64,000 nt of DNA from Sipunculus nudus (taxonomy: Eukaryota > Annelida > Sipuncula > Golfingiida > Sipunculidae): contig CM049313.1 in assembly GCA_026874595.1 (NCBI GenBank), positions 80,160,659-80,224,658 on the forward strand, in the 5' to 3' direction. The notes beneath the pieces were generated by a model that did not search any database, was not told the origin of the DNA, and saw nothing but the letters and a program-made list of their open reading frames with translations. Position numbers and translations under genes: made by a program. Of this stretch, positions 1 through 10,408 are shown one piece after another (position 1 is the stretch's first letter; each line of letters opens with the position of its first letter).

Positions 1-52
1 TATTGTGGCAAAATTGTGGCCAGGAGAGTGGTGACAAACAAACAAACAAACA

Positions 53-965
53 AGAACCAGCAAGTAGGCGAATTTGAGGACAACTGACAAACAGACGGAC
101 ACACTGACAAAGTGACTCAAGACTGAGTCCAGATGACTACTCCAGATTATGGAGACGACTCAAAGGAAGAAAAGAGCTACAGTCTATGTAACTGAGGTTT
201 ATAGTTTTGGAGATATTGCCAAAGCATGATATGTTGGGAGAGGTTCGAGTTCAGCGCCCCCTAGCGGCCATATCCGGAAAATGAAAAATTGGTTTCGAGA
301 TATTAGTGTAAGACTTAAGATGTAATAGTTTCAAAAGGATTCTTTCAAAACTGTAGCCTTTAGAATGCTATATGTGAGACGCAAGAGCAAGCAGTCGAAT
401 TTCAGGACAACTGACAAACAGACGGACACAATGACAAAGTGACACAACATTGAGACCAGATGACATCATCAGTTTATGGAGTAGACTCAGAGGGAAAAAA
501 TAAGCTATAGTTTATGTAATTGAGGCTTTGGGTTTTAGAGATATGGCCAATGTAATGATATGTGTGTGAGGTTCGTGTGCAGCGCCCCCTAGCAGCCATA
601 TTCAAAAAATGAAAAAACCATTTCGAGATACTAGTGTAGGACTTATGATATGTCAGTTTCAAAAAGATTCCTGCAATAATGTGGCCTTCGGCGCAAGATG
701 AATGAAATCTCGAAATATCTCTATTCACGAGATATTTTTCGAGATACTGCAAGACTTTTTATAAAATCTTGTAGTACTAGTTGAATGCTACCTGATGCAA
801 AAAACTAGATCACTCTAGCTTTAAAACTGACAAAGTTACAAAAATTAGACCCCTTATTTTCGAATATCATGACTTTTCCCCAAAAATTTGTTACCATGGT
901 TACTTCAAATTTGAGTCAGCTACACATCAGATGACAGGCCAGGTGATGACGAAAAAAATGAGCTA
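53..965. repeat. Left-flank direct repeat, copy 1
   Basis: About 0.9 kb that recurs at 3029-3945 in the same orientation, offset by roughly 2975 bases. Shared landmarks are the GACAAACAGACGGACAC microsatellite edge, the CTCF-like GCGCCCCCTAGCGGCC motif and the stretch ending near GTCAGCTACACA. The copies differ by scattered substitutions, so this is an old duplication or two members of a dispersed family, not an assembly duplicate. Confidence 0.75.
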
Positions 966-1793
966 TTGCAGAAGTGGATAAGCCTATTTATGGCGAAGTT
1001 ATAGTGCAAAAACCGTTAACCATACCTGTCGTGACCTTGACCTTTGACCTTTGACCTATTTTAACCAAAAACAATAGGGCACCTAGACATTATGTTTTTC
1101 ATCATCCCTGTAAGTTTCAAGGTTATTGTGGCAAAATTGTGGCCAGGAGAGTGGTGACAAACAAACAAACAAACAAACAAACAAACAGACAGACAGACAA
1201 ACAGACATACGCAACTGACCAATATGCTTGCGGAAATCGAAGATTTCCGGCAAGCAACAAACAGACAAACAGACAAACAGACATACGCGGGTGACGAACA
1301 TGCTTGCCGAAATCGAAGATTTCCGGCAAGCAATAAAGTTGTGACTGTGCCTCCAACATGTATGATAATAGATGGGGCCCGGAGAGGCCGTCACGGACCG
1401 CTGCACACGCCGGCCGCCCACCGTAAGGCCCCTGCCGCCACTTGCGGCGACGGCGAGTGTCTTCGTGGTATGGCGAAAAACGGCGCGAGATTTGACGAGA
1501 CTAACAATGTGACCCCTGAATGTGACTGCGAGTGTCAGCCCGCTATCCAGCGCTGCAAACCATGTGTCTGTAGCGTGAAAAATGACAGAATTATAGGCAT
1601 TTCTTTGAATGGTCACGTGTTCTCGTTTCACGAGAAACGGTGCGAGATATGACGAGACTTGCGATTGAACGGCTTAGAACTAGAGGGATGCTGTCTAACG
1701 CCGAAAACCAGACCTTTCTATGGCAAATATCAACAGAGATAGAAGCAGGTAAACTTCGTATTTTCAAGTTGTCACGTTTTACCCCAAAATTTG

Positions 1794-1807
1794 GTAACCA
1801 TGGTAAC
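1794..1807 (+). promoter_or_regulatory. X-box (RFX-type) motif inside repeat
   Basis: GTAACC-AT-GGTAAC fits the RFX X-box consensus GTNRCC-N(0-3)-RGYAAC. The same motif occurs at 2250-2263 and 60456-60469. Weaker forms ending in GGTTAC occur once in every 1274-bp satellite unit and at several flank positions. Function is unknown; it travels with the repeat family. Confidence 0.4.
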
Positions 1808-3028
1808 GGCAGTACAAAGCTACATGTGCGGAGCAATAAGCCAATGTTCCTAGTTTCAGATACCACAAAAAAAAATGGTGTCACGTTTAATATTTTTTGA
1901 GATATTGCAGAAAAATGATATGTTACAGTGTTTCATGTACCACGCCCCCTGGTGGCTATTTCCCAAAAATGAAAAATTGATTTCGAGATATTTATAAATG
2001 ACAGAAAATATATCAATTTCAAAGCCACTGTTAAAAAAATGCGGCCTGTAGGTCATATTTAATGAAATCTCGGAAACTCTCGTTTGGCAAGAAATGGTGC
2101 GAGATTTGGCGAGACTTTTAGTTTTATCATGTCAAGCTGCCTATAAGGTACATAATGACCAAAACCAGACGTCTGTAGCTTAAAAATTGACAAAGTTACA
2201 AAAAATGGTCGTGTTATTTCCAATTTCCATGATTTTTGCCCAAAAAAATGTAACCATGGTAACGGCAAATTTAAGTAAGCTACATGTCAGAAGAAAGGCC
2301 AGGTGATGACGAAAAAAATTAGCTATTGCAGAAGTGGATACGCCTATTTATGGCAAAGTTATAGTGCAAAAACCGTTAACCATACTTGTCGTGACCTTGA
2401 ACCTTGACCTTGGAGCAATGTTGACCAAAAACAATAGGGCACCTAGAAATCGGTTTATCAATCAAGCCTGTAAGTTTCAAGTTGATTGATGCAAAAATGT
2501 GACCTGGAGAGTCGTGACAAACAAACAAACAAACAAACAAACAAACAAACTAGACGACCATAGGTCGAACGCTTGCCGGAATTCGGAAGTGAAACACAGA
2601 CGGACAGACAGAACATATTGTCGGTTTTCTAATAATGGAATGACTCTCAGAGACATTGCTGAGAATATGTGGCCCGTAGAATGACATATGAGACAAAAGA
2701 ACAGGCAAGCAGACAAAGCTGACAACAAAAGACGAACAGACAGACATACTGACTTTGTGAGACAAGATTGACACCAGATGACATAAGCTAGTTATTGAGA
2801 AGATACAAAGGAAGAATATGAGTTATAATTTATGTAATTTAGATTATAGTTTACGAGGTATGGCGAATTAATGATATACTTGGGAGGCTCGACTGTAGCG
2901 CCCTCTAGCAGACATATTCCGAAGACGACAAATGCGTTTCGTATTATTAGTGAATGACATGAGATGTCTCAGTTTCAAAAGGATTCCGTCAAAGCTGTGG
3001 CCTGTAGAATGCTCTATGTAAGGCGTAA

Positions 3029-3945
3029 GAACCAGCAAGCAGGCGACTTTGAGGACAACTGACAAACAGACGAAAACACTGACAAAGTGACTCAAAATTG
3101 AGTCCAGATGACTTTTCCAGGTTATGGAGAAGACTCAAAGGAAGAAAAAAGCTACAGTTTATGTAACTGAGGTTTATAGTTTTGGGGATATTGCCAAAGC
3201 ATGATATGTTGGGAGAGGTTCGAGTTCAGCGCCCCCTAGCGGCCATATCCGGAAAATGAAAAATTGGTTTCGAGATATTAGTGTAAGACTTAAGATGTAA
3301 TAGTTTCAAAAGTATTCTTTTAAAACTGTGGCCTGTAGAATGCTATATGTGAGACGCAAGAGCAAGCAGGCGAATTTGAGGACAACTGACAAACAGACGG
3401 ACACAATGACAAAGTGACACAACATTGAGATCAGATGACATTATCAGTTTATGGAGAAGACTCGGAGGGAAAAAATAAGCTATAGTTTATGTAATTGAGG
3501 CTTTGGGTTTTAGAGATATGGCCAATGTAATGATATCTGTGTGAGGGTCGTGTGCAGCGCCCCCTAGCAACCATATTCAAAAAATGAAAAAACAATTTCG
3601 AGATACTAGTGTAGGACTTATGATATGTCAGTTTCAAAAAGATTCCTGCAATAATGTGGCCGTTGGCGCAAGATGAATGAAATCTCGAAATATCTCTATT
3701 CACGAGATATTTTACGAGATACTGCAAGACTTGTAATAAAATCTTGTAGTACTAGTTGAGAGCTACCTGATGCAAAAAACTAGATCACTCTAGCTTTAAA
3801 ACTGACAAAGTTAGAAAAATAAGATCCCTTATTTTCGAATATAATGACTTTTCCCCAAAAAATTGTAACCATGGTTACGCCAAATTTGAGTCAGCTACAC
3901 ACCAGATGACAGGCCTTGGAATGACGATTAAAATGAGCTATTGTT
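3029..3945. repeat. Left-flank direct repeat, copy 2
   Basis: Second copy of the 53-965 element, diverged by scattered single-base changes. Similarity fades about 60 bases before the N gap at 4008. Confidence 0.75.
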
Positions 3946-4007
3946 GAAGTAGATACGACTAAAAGTCACAAAGATATGAAGAAAAAACGTTTTGAGAAGT
4001 TTTGACG

Positions 4008-4507
4008 NNNNNNNNNNNNNNNNNNNNNNNNNNNNNNNNNNNNNNNNNNNNNNNNNNNNNNNNNNNNNNNNNNNNNNNNNNNNNNNNNNNNNNNNNNNNN
4101 NNNNNNNNNNNNNNNNNNNNNNNNNNNNNNNNNNNNNNNNNNNNNNNNNNNNNNNNNNNNNNNNNNNNNNNNNNNNNNNNNNNNNNNNNNNNNNNNNNNN
4201 NNNNNNNNNNNNNNNNNNNNNNNNNNNNNNNNNNNNNNNNNNNNNNNNNNNNNNNNNNNNNNNNNNNNNNNNNNNNNNNNNNNNNNNNNNNNNNNNNNNN
4301 NNNNNNNNNNNNNNNNNNNNNNNNNNNNNNNNNNNNNNNNNNNNNNNNNNNNNNNNNNNNNNNNNNNNNNNNNNNNNNNNNNNNNNNNNNNNNNNNNNNN
4401 NNNNNNNNNNNNNNNNNNNNNNNNNNNNNNNNNNNNNNNNNNNNNNNNNNNNNNNNNNNNNNNNNNNNNNNNNNNNNNNNNNNNNNNNNNNNNNNNNNNN
4501 NNNNNNN
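4008..4507. other. Assembly gap, exactly 500 N
   Basis: A run of exactly 500 N separates repeat DNA on the left from the herpes-like contig on the right. The second gap (43770-44269) has the same length, so 500 is a fixed scaffolding placeholder and not a measured distance. The true junction is not in the data. Confidence 0.98.
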
Positions 4508-4508
4508 A

Positions 4509-5081
4509 ACGTGGCCCGGGACGAAGGACCACCAAGACGACGAGGCCAACTGGAGCGCGGCTAAGCGAGAACTGAGATCAGCCGAGGTGCTTCTGGCTGA
4601 TGTGAAAAGGCACTCTAAAAAAGCGTCCGACCGTCAGTCCAACATGTTGAAGACTGTTGTCAGTTCCTACCTGTTGTTCATTAACAAAGCAAAGATGGCT
4701 AAACGTGACGAAGCAACGAAAGTCTGTGTGGACCTGGCAAAAGCTTTATACAGCTCTGAAGGTGACGCAAGCGGGGACGTTGTTCCGGATGCTGAACGTG
4801 CAGTCAGTGCAGCCCGCGATATAATGAGCCATCAGTTTTTGGCAGAGGCACAGGAAGAAGCTGTGAACACGATGCTAGATGCTAATCTAAAAGGTGCGGT
4901 CCCGCTGCCGAGCAGTCGTATGAACCTGTGCGCGCCAGATGTACAAACAAGCCGCATGTGTTCGCAAGAATCTCCCGGAGCATCTGATGTATGCGACCCC
5001 AGTGGCCAGATTACACAGCCGCAAAGAGCAGTAAAAAAACATCACGCATGCGCATCATTGCCTGCTGTTCAGCGCTCCTGA
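4509..5081 (+). CDS. Unknown viral protein, C-terminal fragment
   Basis: An open frame enters from the gap and ends at the TGA at 5079-5081, giving about 190 residues without the N-terminus. The first two thirds are charged and probably helical (Lys/Glu/Ala-rich, with alternating hydrophobic residues). The last 70 residues are Ser/Pro/Gln-rich and likely disordered. I recognise no domain. Herpesvirus capsid scaffold or tegument proteins can look like this, but nothing specific supports either. It reads in the same direction as the kinase-exonuclease gene downstream, with TATA-like sequence in between. Confidence 0.5.
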   Translation, partial: TWPGTKDHQDDEANWSAAKRELRSAEVLLADVKRHSKKASDRQSNMLKTVVSSYLLFINKAKMAKRDEATKVCVDLAKALYSSEGDASGDVVPDAERAVSAARDIMSHQFLAEAQEEAVNTMLDANLKGAVPLPSSRMNLCAPDVQTSRMCSQESPGASDVCDPSGQITQPQRAVKKHHACASLPAVQRS

Positions 5082-5110
5082 ATGCATCATGTGACCCGCG
5101 GTACGTCATG

Positions 5111-5148
5111 ATATATATAAAAAACCACATTCCATATATAAATATATA
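5111..5148 (+). promoter_or_regulatory. TATA-rich core promoter before kinase-exonuclease gene
   Basis: Two TATA elements lie 3' of the preceding stop: ATATATATAAAA at 5111-5122 and TATATAAATATATA at 5135-5148. The ATG at 5259 is 110-150 bases downstream. No other ATG-led long frame starts in between, so this is the probable promoter of the 5259 gene. Confidence 0.5.
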
Positions 5149-5258
5149 CCGATAACATACGGGTCATGTACCATTCAGGAACACATTCTCAAGGGAGCAC
5201 GAAGAGAGGGCCGGTGTTCCTTGCATACGACAAATCCGAACCCGTGATCTTATAGATC

Positions 5259-7883
5259 ATGGACCTCTTGTGCAGAGAAACCATGTCGGATCTCGGTGAC
5301 ACGCCAATTAACCCTCATCGAAAAGTAGAGCTATTGAAACCTGAAGAACTAAAACGACGGGGCTTAGAGCGTATAGGCAGTGGTACATACGGGCACGTGT
5401 ACTTACATACGGACACGGACCACGTGTTTAAAATATGCCAAACGAAACACGCAAAACACGAGTTAAACATTATGGAACATTTGAAGGCGAAAGGTGTCAA
5501 TGAAGACCTCGTTTTGTTGCAAGAAAACGCGCGTAAACACAAACTGTTCGCGGACGTGGTGGAGGCTTTGACAGGGAAGGCCTATCGCATTGGATCAGAA
5601 GTGTCGCCGATAACCGAGCTGTTGGTGTCCCAACGCATGGATATGACGTTGCACACGTTCATGCATTCGTGCCTGTACGACGACGACCTGGCTTGGACGG
5701 TCGCGTCTAAAGCGTCCGAAGGTGTTCTGCACCTGCACGATCTGGGGGTTTTCCATTTTGATCTGTCTGCCAAGAACGTTATGTTGAAAAAAAAATGGTG
5801 CATGCCACCCGATGTCAAAATTATCGATTTCGGTAACGCCGCATGTCCACAAGAGGACCTGATGCCCAACCACGTCTGCCCTTTCAGCAAACGTCTGTGG
5901 GACCCGACCATCTATTGGACATCCCGAGCTCCAGAGCTTTTTTCACGGCTGCGCCCCCACCTCACACCCGATGTGGGCAAGAATGCAGACCTGTGGGCCT
6001 TAGGTGTCATAATAGTGGGTTTGCTGCACCATTCGTTAAACAACGAGACGGAACATGTGGGGTTTGCTGTCTACCGCCCTCGGGCGTGCTGGCTGTCAGT
6101 TTCAAGTTCCGAGGAAAGACATCGAAACGCCGATTACCTGTTTTGGCCGCAATGGCAGGACACAAGACGCGTCTACAGAACCGCAGCAACATGCCGTGAA
6201 TTCTACCGGGTGAAGGCCACACAAGCTGATGCCGCGCTCAGTGTGCAGCAGGCATCTGTCATTGTCAGCGGGTGTCTCCAGCCGTGCTCCAAGTGCCGCG
6301 TGGACAAGACGACCTACAGAGACATCCGTCGATGTATCGATGGCGGCAGTCCCAGTGATGCTCACGTCACAGCTCCGGGATGCAGGTGTCAAACACAGGA
6401 TGTGTGGACAGAAAAGTGTCGGCACAGCGTGCGAGAACCATGCGACCCCCGGTTCCACTCAAATCCTCACGCTGAAGAATGGCGACGCCTCTGCAATACG
6501 CTCTCGATGGCTACCACCGCTGACCTCAAGCAGACGCTGTCCGCCACAGACGCTGCCACACTTGAGACAGATGTTCCCACAGAAGAAGCACAAGCTCTTT
6601 TGAAGGGCGCTCTGGGCAGCCTTGCCATGCTCACAACAGGCCAGACATCGAACTGGTACTGGTGGTACTGGAGGTTGGGGCGCGTCACAGCATCGCACAT
6701 GCAAAGGTTCATATGTAAGTCACAATCTGTCATGCTCAATAGTTTTTACAAACTATGGAAAACACCCGAAAGCGTCTGTGAAGCTGCACGGTCCTCAGCC
6801 GCAGCAGCGACGAACCCTATGGCACACGGTTTGCTTTTCGAACCGATCGTGATCGACGTACTGCGTGACGTGATCGGCTTCGGGCAGCTTAAGAGCACGG
6901 GCCTGGTCTTGCACCCTGACCAGGAGAAGTACCCCATGCTCGGCGTTTCACCTGATGCTGTGTTTGAAGACATGACAGGGTTCATCGAGGTGAAGTGCCA
7001 TTTCAGTGCAACAAAAGATTGGTCAAACATGAGCGGTCTAACACACGTGAAGGGATACAACCTGAAGGCGTTTGACAAGTCCTTCAGCCACGTCGGTCTG
7101 GACCGGCTGCCGGCCTTTTCACGCTTGTGTAAAGAAGAACGAGGCCGTAAGAAACCGTTCGCCGAAAGGAACGTGTACGTTGAGATCGACGCAGACCTCT
7201 GCCGTGCGACGGACGAGTCGATAGATGGCTTGCAAGCGCTCATTAAGGAAACGCCGCAACTATCGGTACGCCAACACCCCTTTGCGTATCATTACTTGTT
7301 TTTGAACATACACAGAGGCTCAACGTCCACGTACGTGTTAGACTACACGGTCGAAAACGTGGGGACGGACTGCGGGGACACAGAACGTCACCTGGTGTGC
7401 AGTCTTCATCACACGATCACAGCCCCGTCAGTGGAAGGGCCGTTCTTACTGCCGGACAAACGAAAGTCTCAAACAGAGGTTTCCCCCGTCACATCACTGA
7501 AGGACACGGAAGCATCACTCAAAGCGCCAAACGGCACTAGGAGCAGGGTGATACTCAACCCGCTGCACCCATACGCAGCCCAAGTGATCGGAACATGCGG
7601 AGTGATCGCCGCATCAACGGGTAGGCACGTTATAGACACAGAATCAATCGTCTGCTCGGCTTTCAACGAAAATATCCCAGAAGACCTGCTTGATGACAAC
7701 GACTGGCACAACATGTGGGTACTGGCAGAACATACGCACAAGAAACTGTTCCCTCTGACTGGATTGAGATCACTGCCGAGGTTTCTTGTGTGTACAAACG
7801 TGATAGCCACAGACCGGATGGTAGACAAAATGTTTGATTGTATAAAAGAAAACTACGAGATATGCCACCGGTTAACCAGATGA
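5259..7883 (+). CDS. Protein kinase fused to PD-(D/E)xK (YqaJ/alkaline-nuclease-like) exonuclease
   Basis: 874 residues in one uninterrupted frame. Residues about 35-260 are a eukaryotic-type protein kinase: glycine loop GSGTYGHV (40-47), Lys58 after the loop, catalytic loop HFDLSAKN (166-173), DFG at 190-192, APE at 224-226 and ADLWALG (243-249). All catalytic residues are present. Residues about 465-720 resemble the YqaJ/lambda-exonuclease family, which includes herpesvirus alkaline nuclease. Seen there are WRLGRVTASH (471-480), Glu528 in GLLFEP, and the metal site Asp567 (GVSPDAV) with Glu577-x-Lys579 (FIEVKC). Known herpesviruses encode kinases and a nuclease that trims DNA for recombination and packaging, normally as separate proteins. 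The linker (260-460) is Cys-rich and unlike either family. The ATG at 5283 is an alternative start that leaves both domains whole. Kinase target and nuclease activity are inferred. Confidence 0.85.
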   Translation: MDLLCRETMSDLGDTPINPHRKVELLKPEELKRRGLERIGSGTYGHVYLHTDTDHVFKICQTKHAKHELNIMEHLKAKGVNEDLVLLQENARKHKLFADVVEALTGKAYRIGSEVSPITELLVSQRMDMTLHTFMHSCLYDDDLAWTVASKASEGVLHLHDLGVFHFDLSAKNVMLKKKWCMPPDVKIIDFGNAACPQEDLMPNHVCPFSKRLWDPTIYWTSRAPELFSRLRPHLTPDVGKNADLWALGVIIVGLLHHSLNNETEHVGFAVYRPRACWLSVSSSEERHRNADYLFWPQWQDTRRVYRTAATCREFYRVKATQADAALSVQQASVIVSGCLQPCSKCRVDKTTYRDIRRCIDGGSPSDAHVTAPGCRCQTQDVWTEKCRHSVREPCDPRFHSNPHAEEWRRLCNTLSMATTADLKQTLSATDAATLETDVPTEEAQALLKGALGSLAMLTTGQTSNWYWWYWRLGRVTASHMQRFICKSQSVMLNSFYKLWKTPESVCEAARSSAAAATNPMAHGLLFEPIVIDVLRDVIGFGQLKSTGLVLHPDQEKYPMLGVSPDAVFEDMTGFIEVKCHFSATKDWSNMSGLTHVKGYNLKAFDKSFSHVGLDRLPAFSRLCKEERGRKKPFAERNVYVEIDADLCRATDESIDGLQALIKETPQLSVRQHPFAYHYLFLNIHRGSTSTYVLDYTVENVGTDCGDTERHLVCSLHHTITAPSVEGPFLLPDKRKSQTEVSPVTSLKDTEASLKAPNGTRSRVILNPLHPYAAQVIGTCGVIAASTGRHVIDTESIVCSAFNENIPEDLLDDNDWHNMWVLAEHTHKKLFPLTGLRSLPRFLVCTNVIATDRMVDKMFDCIKENYEICHRLTR

Positions 7884-7912
7884 CATTCGCGCGGTCCGCC
7901 GTTACACTGCAA

Positions 7913-7928
7913 CCCCCCCCCCCCCCCC
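7913..7928 (+). repeat. C16 homopolymer followed by CCCCA repeats
   Basis: Sixteen consecutive C followed by ACCCCACCCC in the 3' untranslated region of the kinase-exonuclease gene. The minus strand is a long G-run able to form a quadruplex. Length may be unreliable in sequencing. Confidence 0.8.
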
Positions 7929-7976
7929 ACCCCACCCCTATTTCACATATATGTTTATGTAAAGTGTTATCACAGA

Positions 7977-7982
7977 AATAAA
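7977..7982 (+). terminator. Poly(A) signal AATAAA
   Basis: Canonical AATAAA 94 bases after the stop of the kinase-exonuclease gene. The 7884-8237 interval otherwise holds the C-run and AT-rich sequence; I see no gene in it. Confidence 0.7.
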
Positions 7983-8237
7983 GACGGTTTTCATATCGTT
8001 GCGTTGGTGTCTTTAGTCTATTATTATGTTGTGGTATACACGCACACGCTTTATCTTTTACACATTTAAAGTACATACTGAATCACAGAGGAACATAAAT
8101 CTTTAATATGAAAAAATATACAATACAGAGCTGTGACGGAGCAAAAAAACAGCATATATGGTACACATTTCGGCGCAGATGATATATAAGTCTGATATAT
8201 CACACGTGCCAACATTGCAGTTAATCATTATACTGTA

Positions 8238-9083
8238 TCATATGGGCGGCGGTTCCGTCCGATCTTCGCACATGGTCCTGTCGCAAGGATCGTCTGTAAT
8301 CGGTTCGGGCATATTACGCGCAAGGTACAGTTCCTCAATTTCTTCATCCAGTTTCATATTTTCACCTTGTCCTCTTCCCTCGCCGTCCTCACCGTCGTCC
8401 GATTCTGAATCGCTGGACCACATATCTGCGCATGCATCTTTCACGTCGTTCAGCCGCTGTAACCACATCTGCTTTTTTCTCTCCTTTAAGGCACGCCTTT
8501 TCTCCTTGTGAACCGTGTTCGTCAATCCGCGTTCCATCCGGGTGTTAAAAATACGCCTTTTCACAGGGTCAATAACGTTGCGCCGAACGGCACCGTACAA
8601 TGCATTTTTCGTCGATCCCGAGTGATATACCTCACGCAAGGCTTTTTCTCTAGCAACCTGTTTGTCTGTATGTTCGGTCTGACGGACTTGAGCGGCCGCT
8701 CGTGTTGCCATTTCACGTGCACGCTGCAACTCGTCTTTGTGCATACGGTACCATTCGAGTGTCAGGGCTCTTCCCGTAATCCCGTATTTTCTTTCACTCG
8801 CCAGGGCCTTGTGTTCCAATACGTCCGCTAGGCGTGTGCAAGCGGTCATGCGACAAGCCAAACGAAATCGGTCATTCAGATCTGCTACCTCTCTGTTGTG
8901 ACTGACCTCACTGGTCGAGGGTCCCGGCGACACGGGTTCGCGCACCGTACCTGTGCGTCCACTCCGGATATCGAAAGACATAGTTCTTCTGTACTTGTCA
9001 CCTTTCTGCGACGGATCGACAACACCTGACATGTCCTGATCAGTATCAGTCTTTGCATGCCTCGCGAGAACGTCCGTCGTCAT
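8238..9083 (-). CDS. Charged helical protein of unknown function
   Basis: 281 residues from an ATG at 9083. The middle (about 60-230) is highly charged, Arg/Lys/Glu/Ala-rich and likely a long helix or coiled coil. It includes very basic stretches such as RRRIFNT-like and KEKRRALKERKKQ that could serve as nuclear localisation or nucleic-acid-binding segments. The C-terminus carries an acidic Ser/Asp/Glu tract (SSDSESDDGEDGEG), a likely casein-kinase-type phosphorylation region. There is no membrane segment or signal peptide. I do not recognise the family; a tegument or nuclear regulatory role would fit the composition but is a guess. It is the 3'-most member of a minus-strand cluster with the membrane proteins upstream. 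No AATAAA is seen after it, only a GATAAA variant near 8050. Confidence 0.65.
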   Translation of the reverse strand: MTTDVLARHAKTDTDQDMSGVVDPSQKGDKYRRTMSFDIRSGRTGTVREPVSPGPSTSEVSHNREVADLNDRFRLACRMTACTRLADVLEHKALASERKYGITGRALTLEWYRMHKDELQRAREMATRAAAQVRQTEHTDKQVAREKALREVYHSGSTKNALYGAVRRNVIDPVKRRIFNTRMERGLTNTVHKEKRRALKERKKQMWLQRLNDVKDACADMWSSDSESDDGEDGEGRGQGENMKLDEEIEELYLARNMPEPITDDPCDRTMCEDRTEPPPI

Positions 9084-9108
9084 GGTTCATAGCGGTACGT
9101 GTATATCA

Positions 9109-10299
9109 TCATGCTACCCTTGGCTTTATCACGTACGTGTATAACACGTACCCCAAACCTGCTAGCACAGAAAGCGTCAGGATCGTGCAAATAATCTTGC
9201 TGATTATACGTGAGCAACACGATTCGCACACGTAACAGTCACCGTCAGAGTGTTTCCCACTGCGCCGACAAATGCCACAGCGCTCCACCAAAAGTGACAC
9301 GTAATACAACACCACCCAACACCCCGCGCTTAAGACGCCTGCGTGCCAGTACGCAAACTGGGGGACGAACGCGTCACAGGATCGTAGGCGATGGGATGAA
9401 TACGTCCCCATCAAACAGGCCACAGTGAGAAATATAACCATGGCATGCAAAGCTCCGCACGCGCCGGAACAGACCAACTTGTTGTGTCTGTGTCGTGTGG
9501 ACACGCTCTTTCGGTCATTTTTCCCGATCGGCCAGTGGAACCCGGTGAATTCAAACTGGGAATACGGCGGAGGAGGTTCATCGGTGCCCGTGTGCAAGTA
9601 CCGGTCGGCTTCCTCGGACACAACGGCTTCCATTGAGTCCACTCCGTCGAGAATGGCAGGTTTCTCATCGAGTTTTTCGCCCTGTGTCAGCGGCACTACG
9701 AGATTCGGTTCCGCATACGTGAAGCGCGGACGCGATACATCGGATTTTGGGTTGTGGCCTCCGGGGACGGCTGGGTTGTCGTTACAAGCTTTTGTTTTGT
9801 CTGCAAGTTTCTGTTGTGCTTTTTCACGAAGACCATCCATGATACGGATGTGAGCTACATGCAGTTTATGCGCAGCGTTGCGCAAGTGCATGCTCAAAAC
9901 AACGAACAAACATAGACCCACAAGTGGGAAGCACACAGCGTCAAACAACATCTCCTGCAGCAGCTCGTCATAGGCCGCAACAAGGCGTTCCGGGGGTCGA
10001 CCTGACGAATCAGTGGTAGGAACAGGTGACGCGTTCTCATTGCAAAGTAATATGCCGACAGTACACCTGAGTCTACGTGGGCGTCTCAACCAGCAGGCGC
10101 TTGTCGGGTATGCGGTTTGTGGCAAAAAGTAAGGTTCCATAGAGGCGTTGCGTCCAGAGCGTAAATAAATGCAACCGCAGTGGTCGTCCTCCGGCCACCA
10201 CCCAGGGTGCCACAAGTGTAGAGCGCTGATGATCCCCGCAGCCATGCAGGCGATCGACGCAGCTAGGCCAGTTGCTACCTGAAATGTCGTGTGTCCCAT
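9109..10299 (-). CDS. Multi-pass membrane protein, five predicted membrane segments
   Basis: 396 residues from the ATG at 10299; the open frame extends to 10320, but only by a GTG codon. Five hydrophobic segments are visible: about 7-29, 120-140, 288-308, 318-340 and 369-391. A long hydrophilic Pro-rich loop lies between the second and third. Between the last two is a cysteine cluster (CGIC, then CYVCESCC) that could bind zinc or form disulfides. The N-terminal loop (about 38-110) has several cysteines, so it may be extracellular or lumenal. I do not recognise the family. The gene lies 25 bases from the start of the 8238-9083 gene on the same strand and is followed upstream by two further minus-strand genes, one of them clearly membrane-bound. 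A virion envelope or host-membrane role is plausible. Confidence 0.7.
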   Translation of the reverse strand: MGHTTFQVATGLAASIACMAAGIISALHLWHPGWWPEDDHCGCIYLRSGRNASMEPYFLPQTAYPTSACWLRRPRRLRCTVGILLCNENASPVPTTDSSGRPPERLVAAYDELLQEMLFDAVCFPLVGLCLFVVLSMHLRNAAHKLHVAHIRIMDGLREKAQQKLADKTKACNDNPAVPGGHNPKSDVSRPRFTYAEPNLVVPLTQGEKLDEKPAILDGVDSMEAVVSEEADRYLHTGTDEPPPPYSQFEFTGFHWPIGKNDRKSVSTRHRHNKLVCSGACGALHAMVIFLTVACLMGTYSSHRLRSCDAFVPQFAYWHAGVLSAGCWVVLYYVSLLVERCGICRRSGKHSDGDCYVCESCCSRIISKIICTILTLSVLAGLGYVLYTYVIKPRVA

Positions 10300-10408
10300 A
10301 TTTAATGCCGCACACAGCACGATAATGAACCCGCATTGATCGGTGAGGCAGCTGTCATTGTGACATCAGACAGATACACATCCCCCACTGCACAAATACA
10401 AGTCTCTG

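Larger units (their letters stand above)
1..4007. repeat. Left flank: dispersed host repeats, no gene
   Basis: This stretch is AT-rich and packed with related, diverged repeat modules. It contains long ACAA/GACA microsatellite runs (about 1157-1205, 1259-1287, 2515-2550), GCGCCCCCTAG-type motifs on the minus strand (near 254, 582, 1941, 3228, 3556), ACCATGG palindromes (near 890, 1794, 2250, 3866) and AGGTCA-type half sites (1032-1057). A GC-rich module at about 1363-1475 recurs inverted in the right flank near 55873, 59834 and 63615. Short open frames here have microsatellite-derived Val/Cys/Leu-rich translations and are not genes. I see no transposase, reverse transcriptase or other protein domain. 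Confidence 0.85.

Noticed and set aside
1157-1287. CRISPR-like regular repeats
   Set aside because: These are simple ACAA/GACA microsatellites without unique spacers, in eukaryotic DNA.
1061-1652. Val/Cys/Leu-rich or Thr/Asp/Lys-rich frames over microsatellites
   Set aside because: Translations of TTTG/TCTG repeats, and the same in 59881-60301 and 63662-63994. Not genes.
3959-5081. Long open frames running through the first N gap
   Set aside because: The N run is translated as unknown residues. Only 4509-5081 has real sequence, and it is listed as a fragment.
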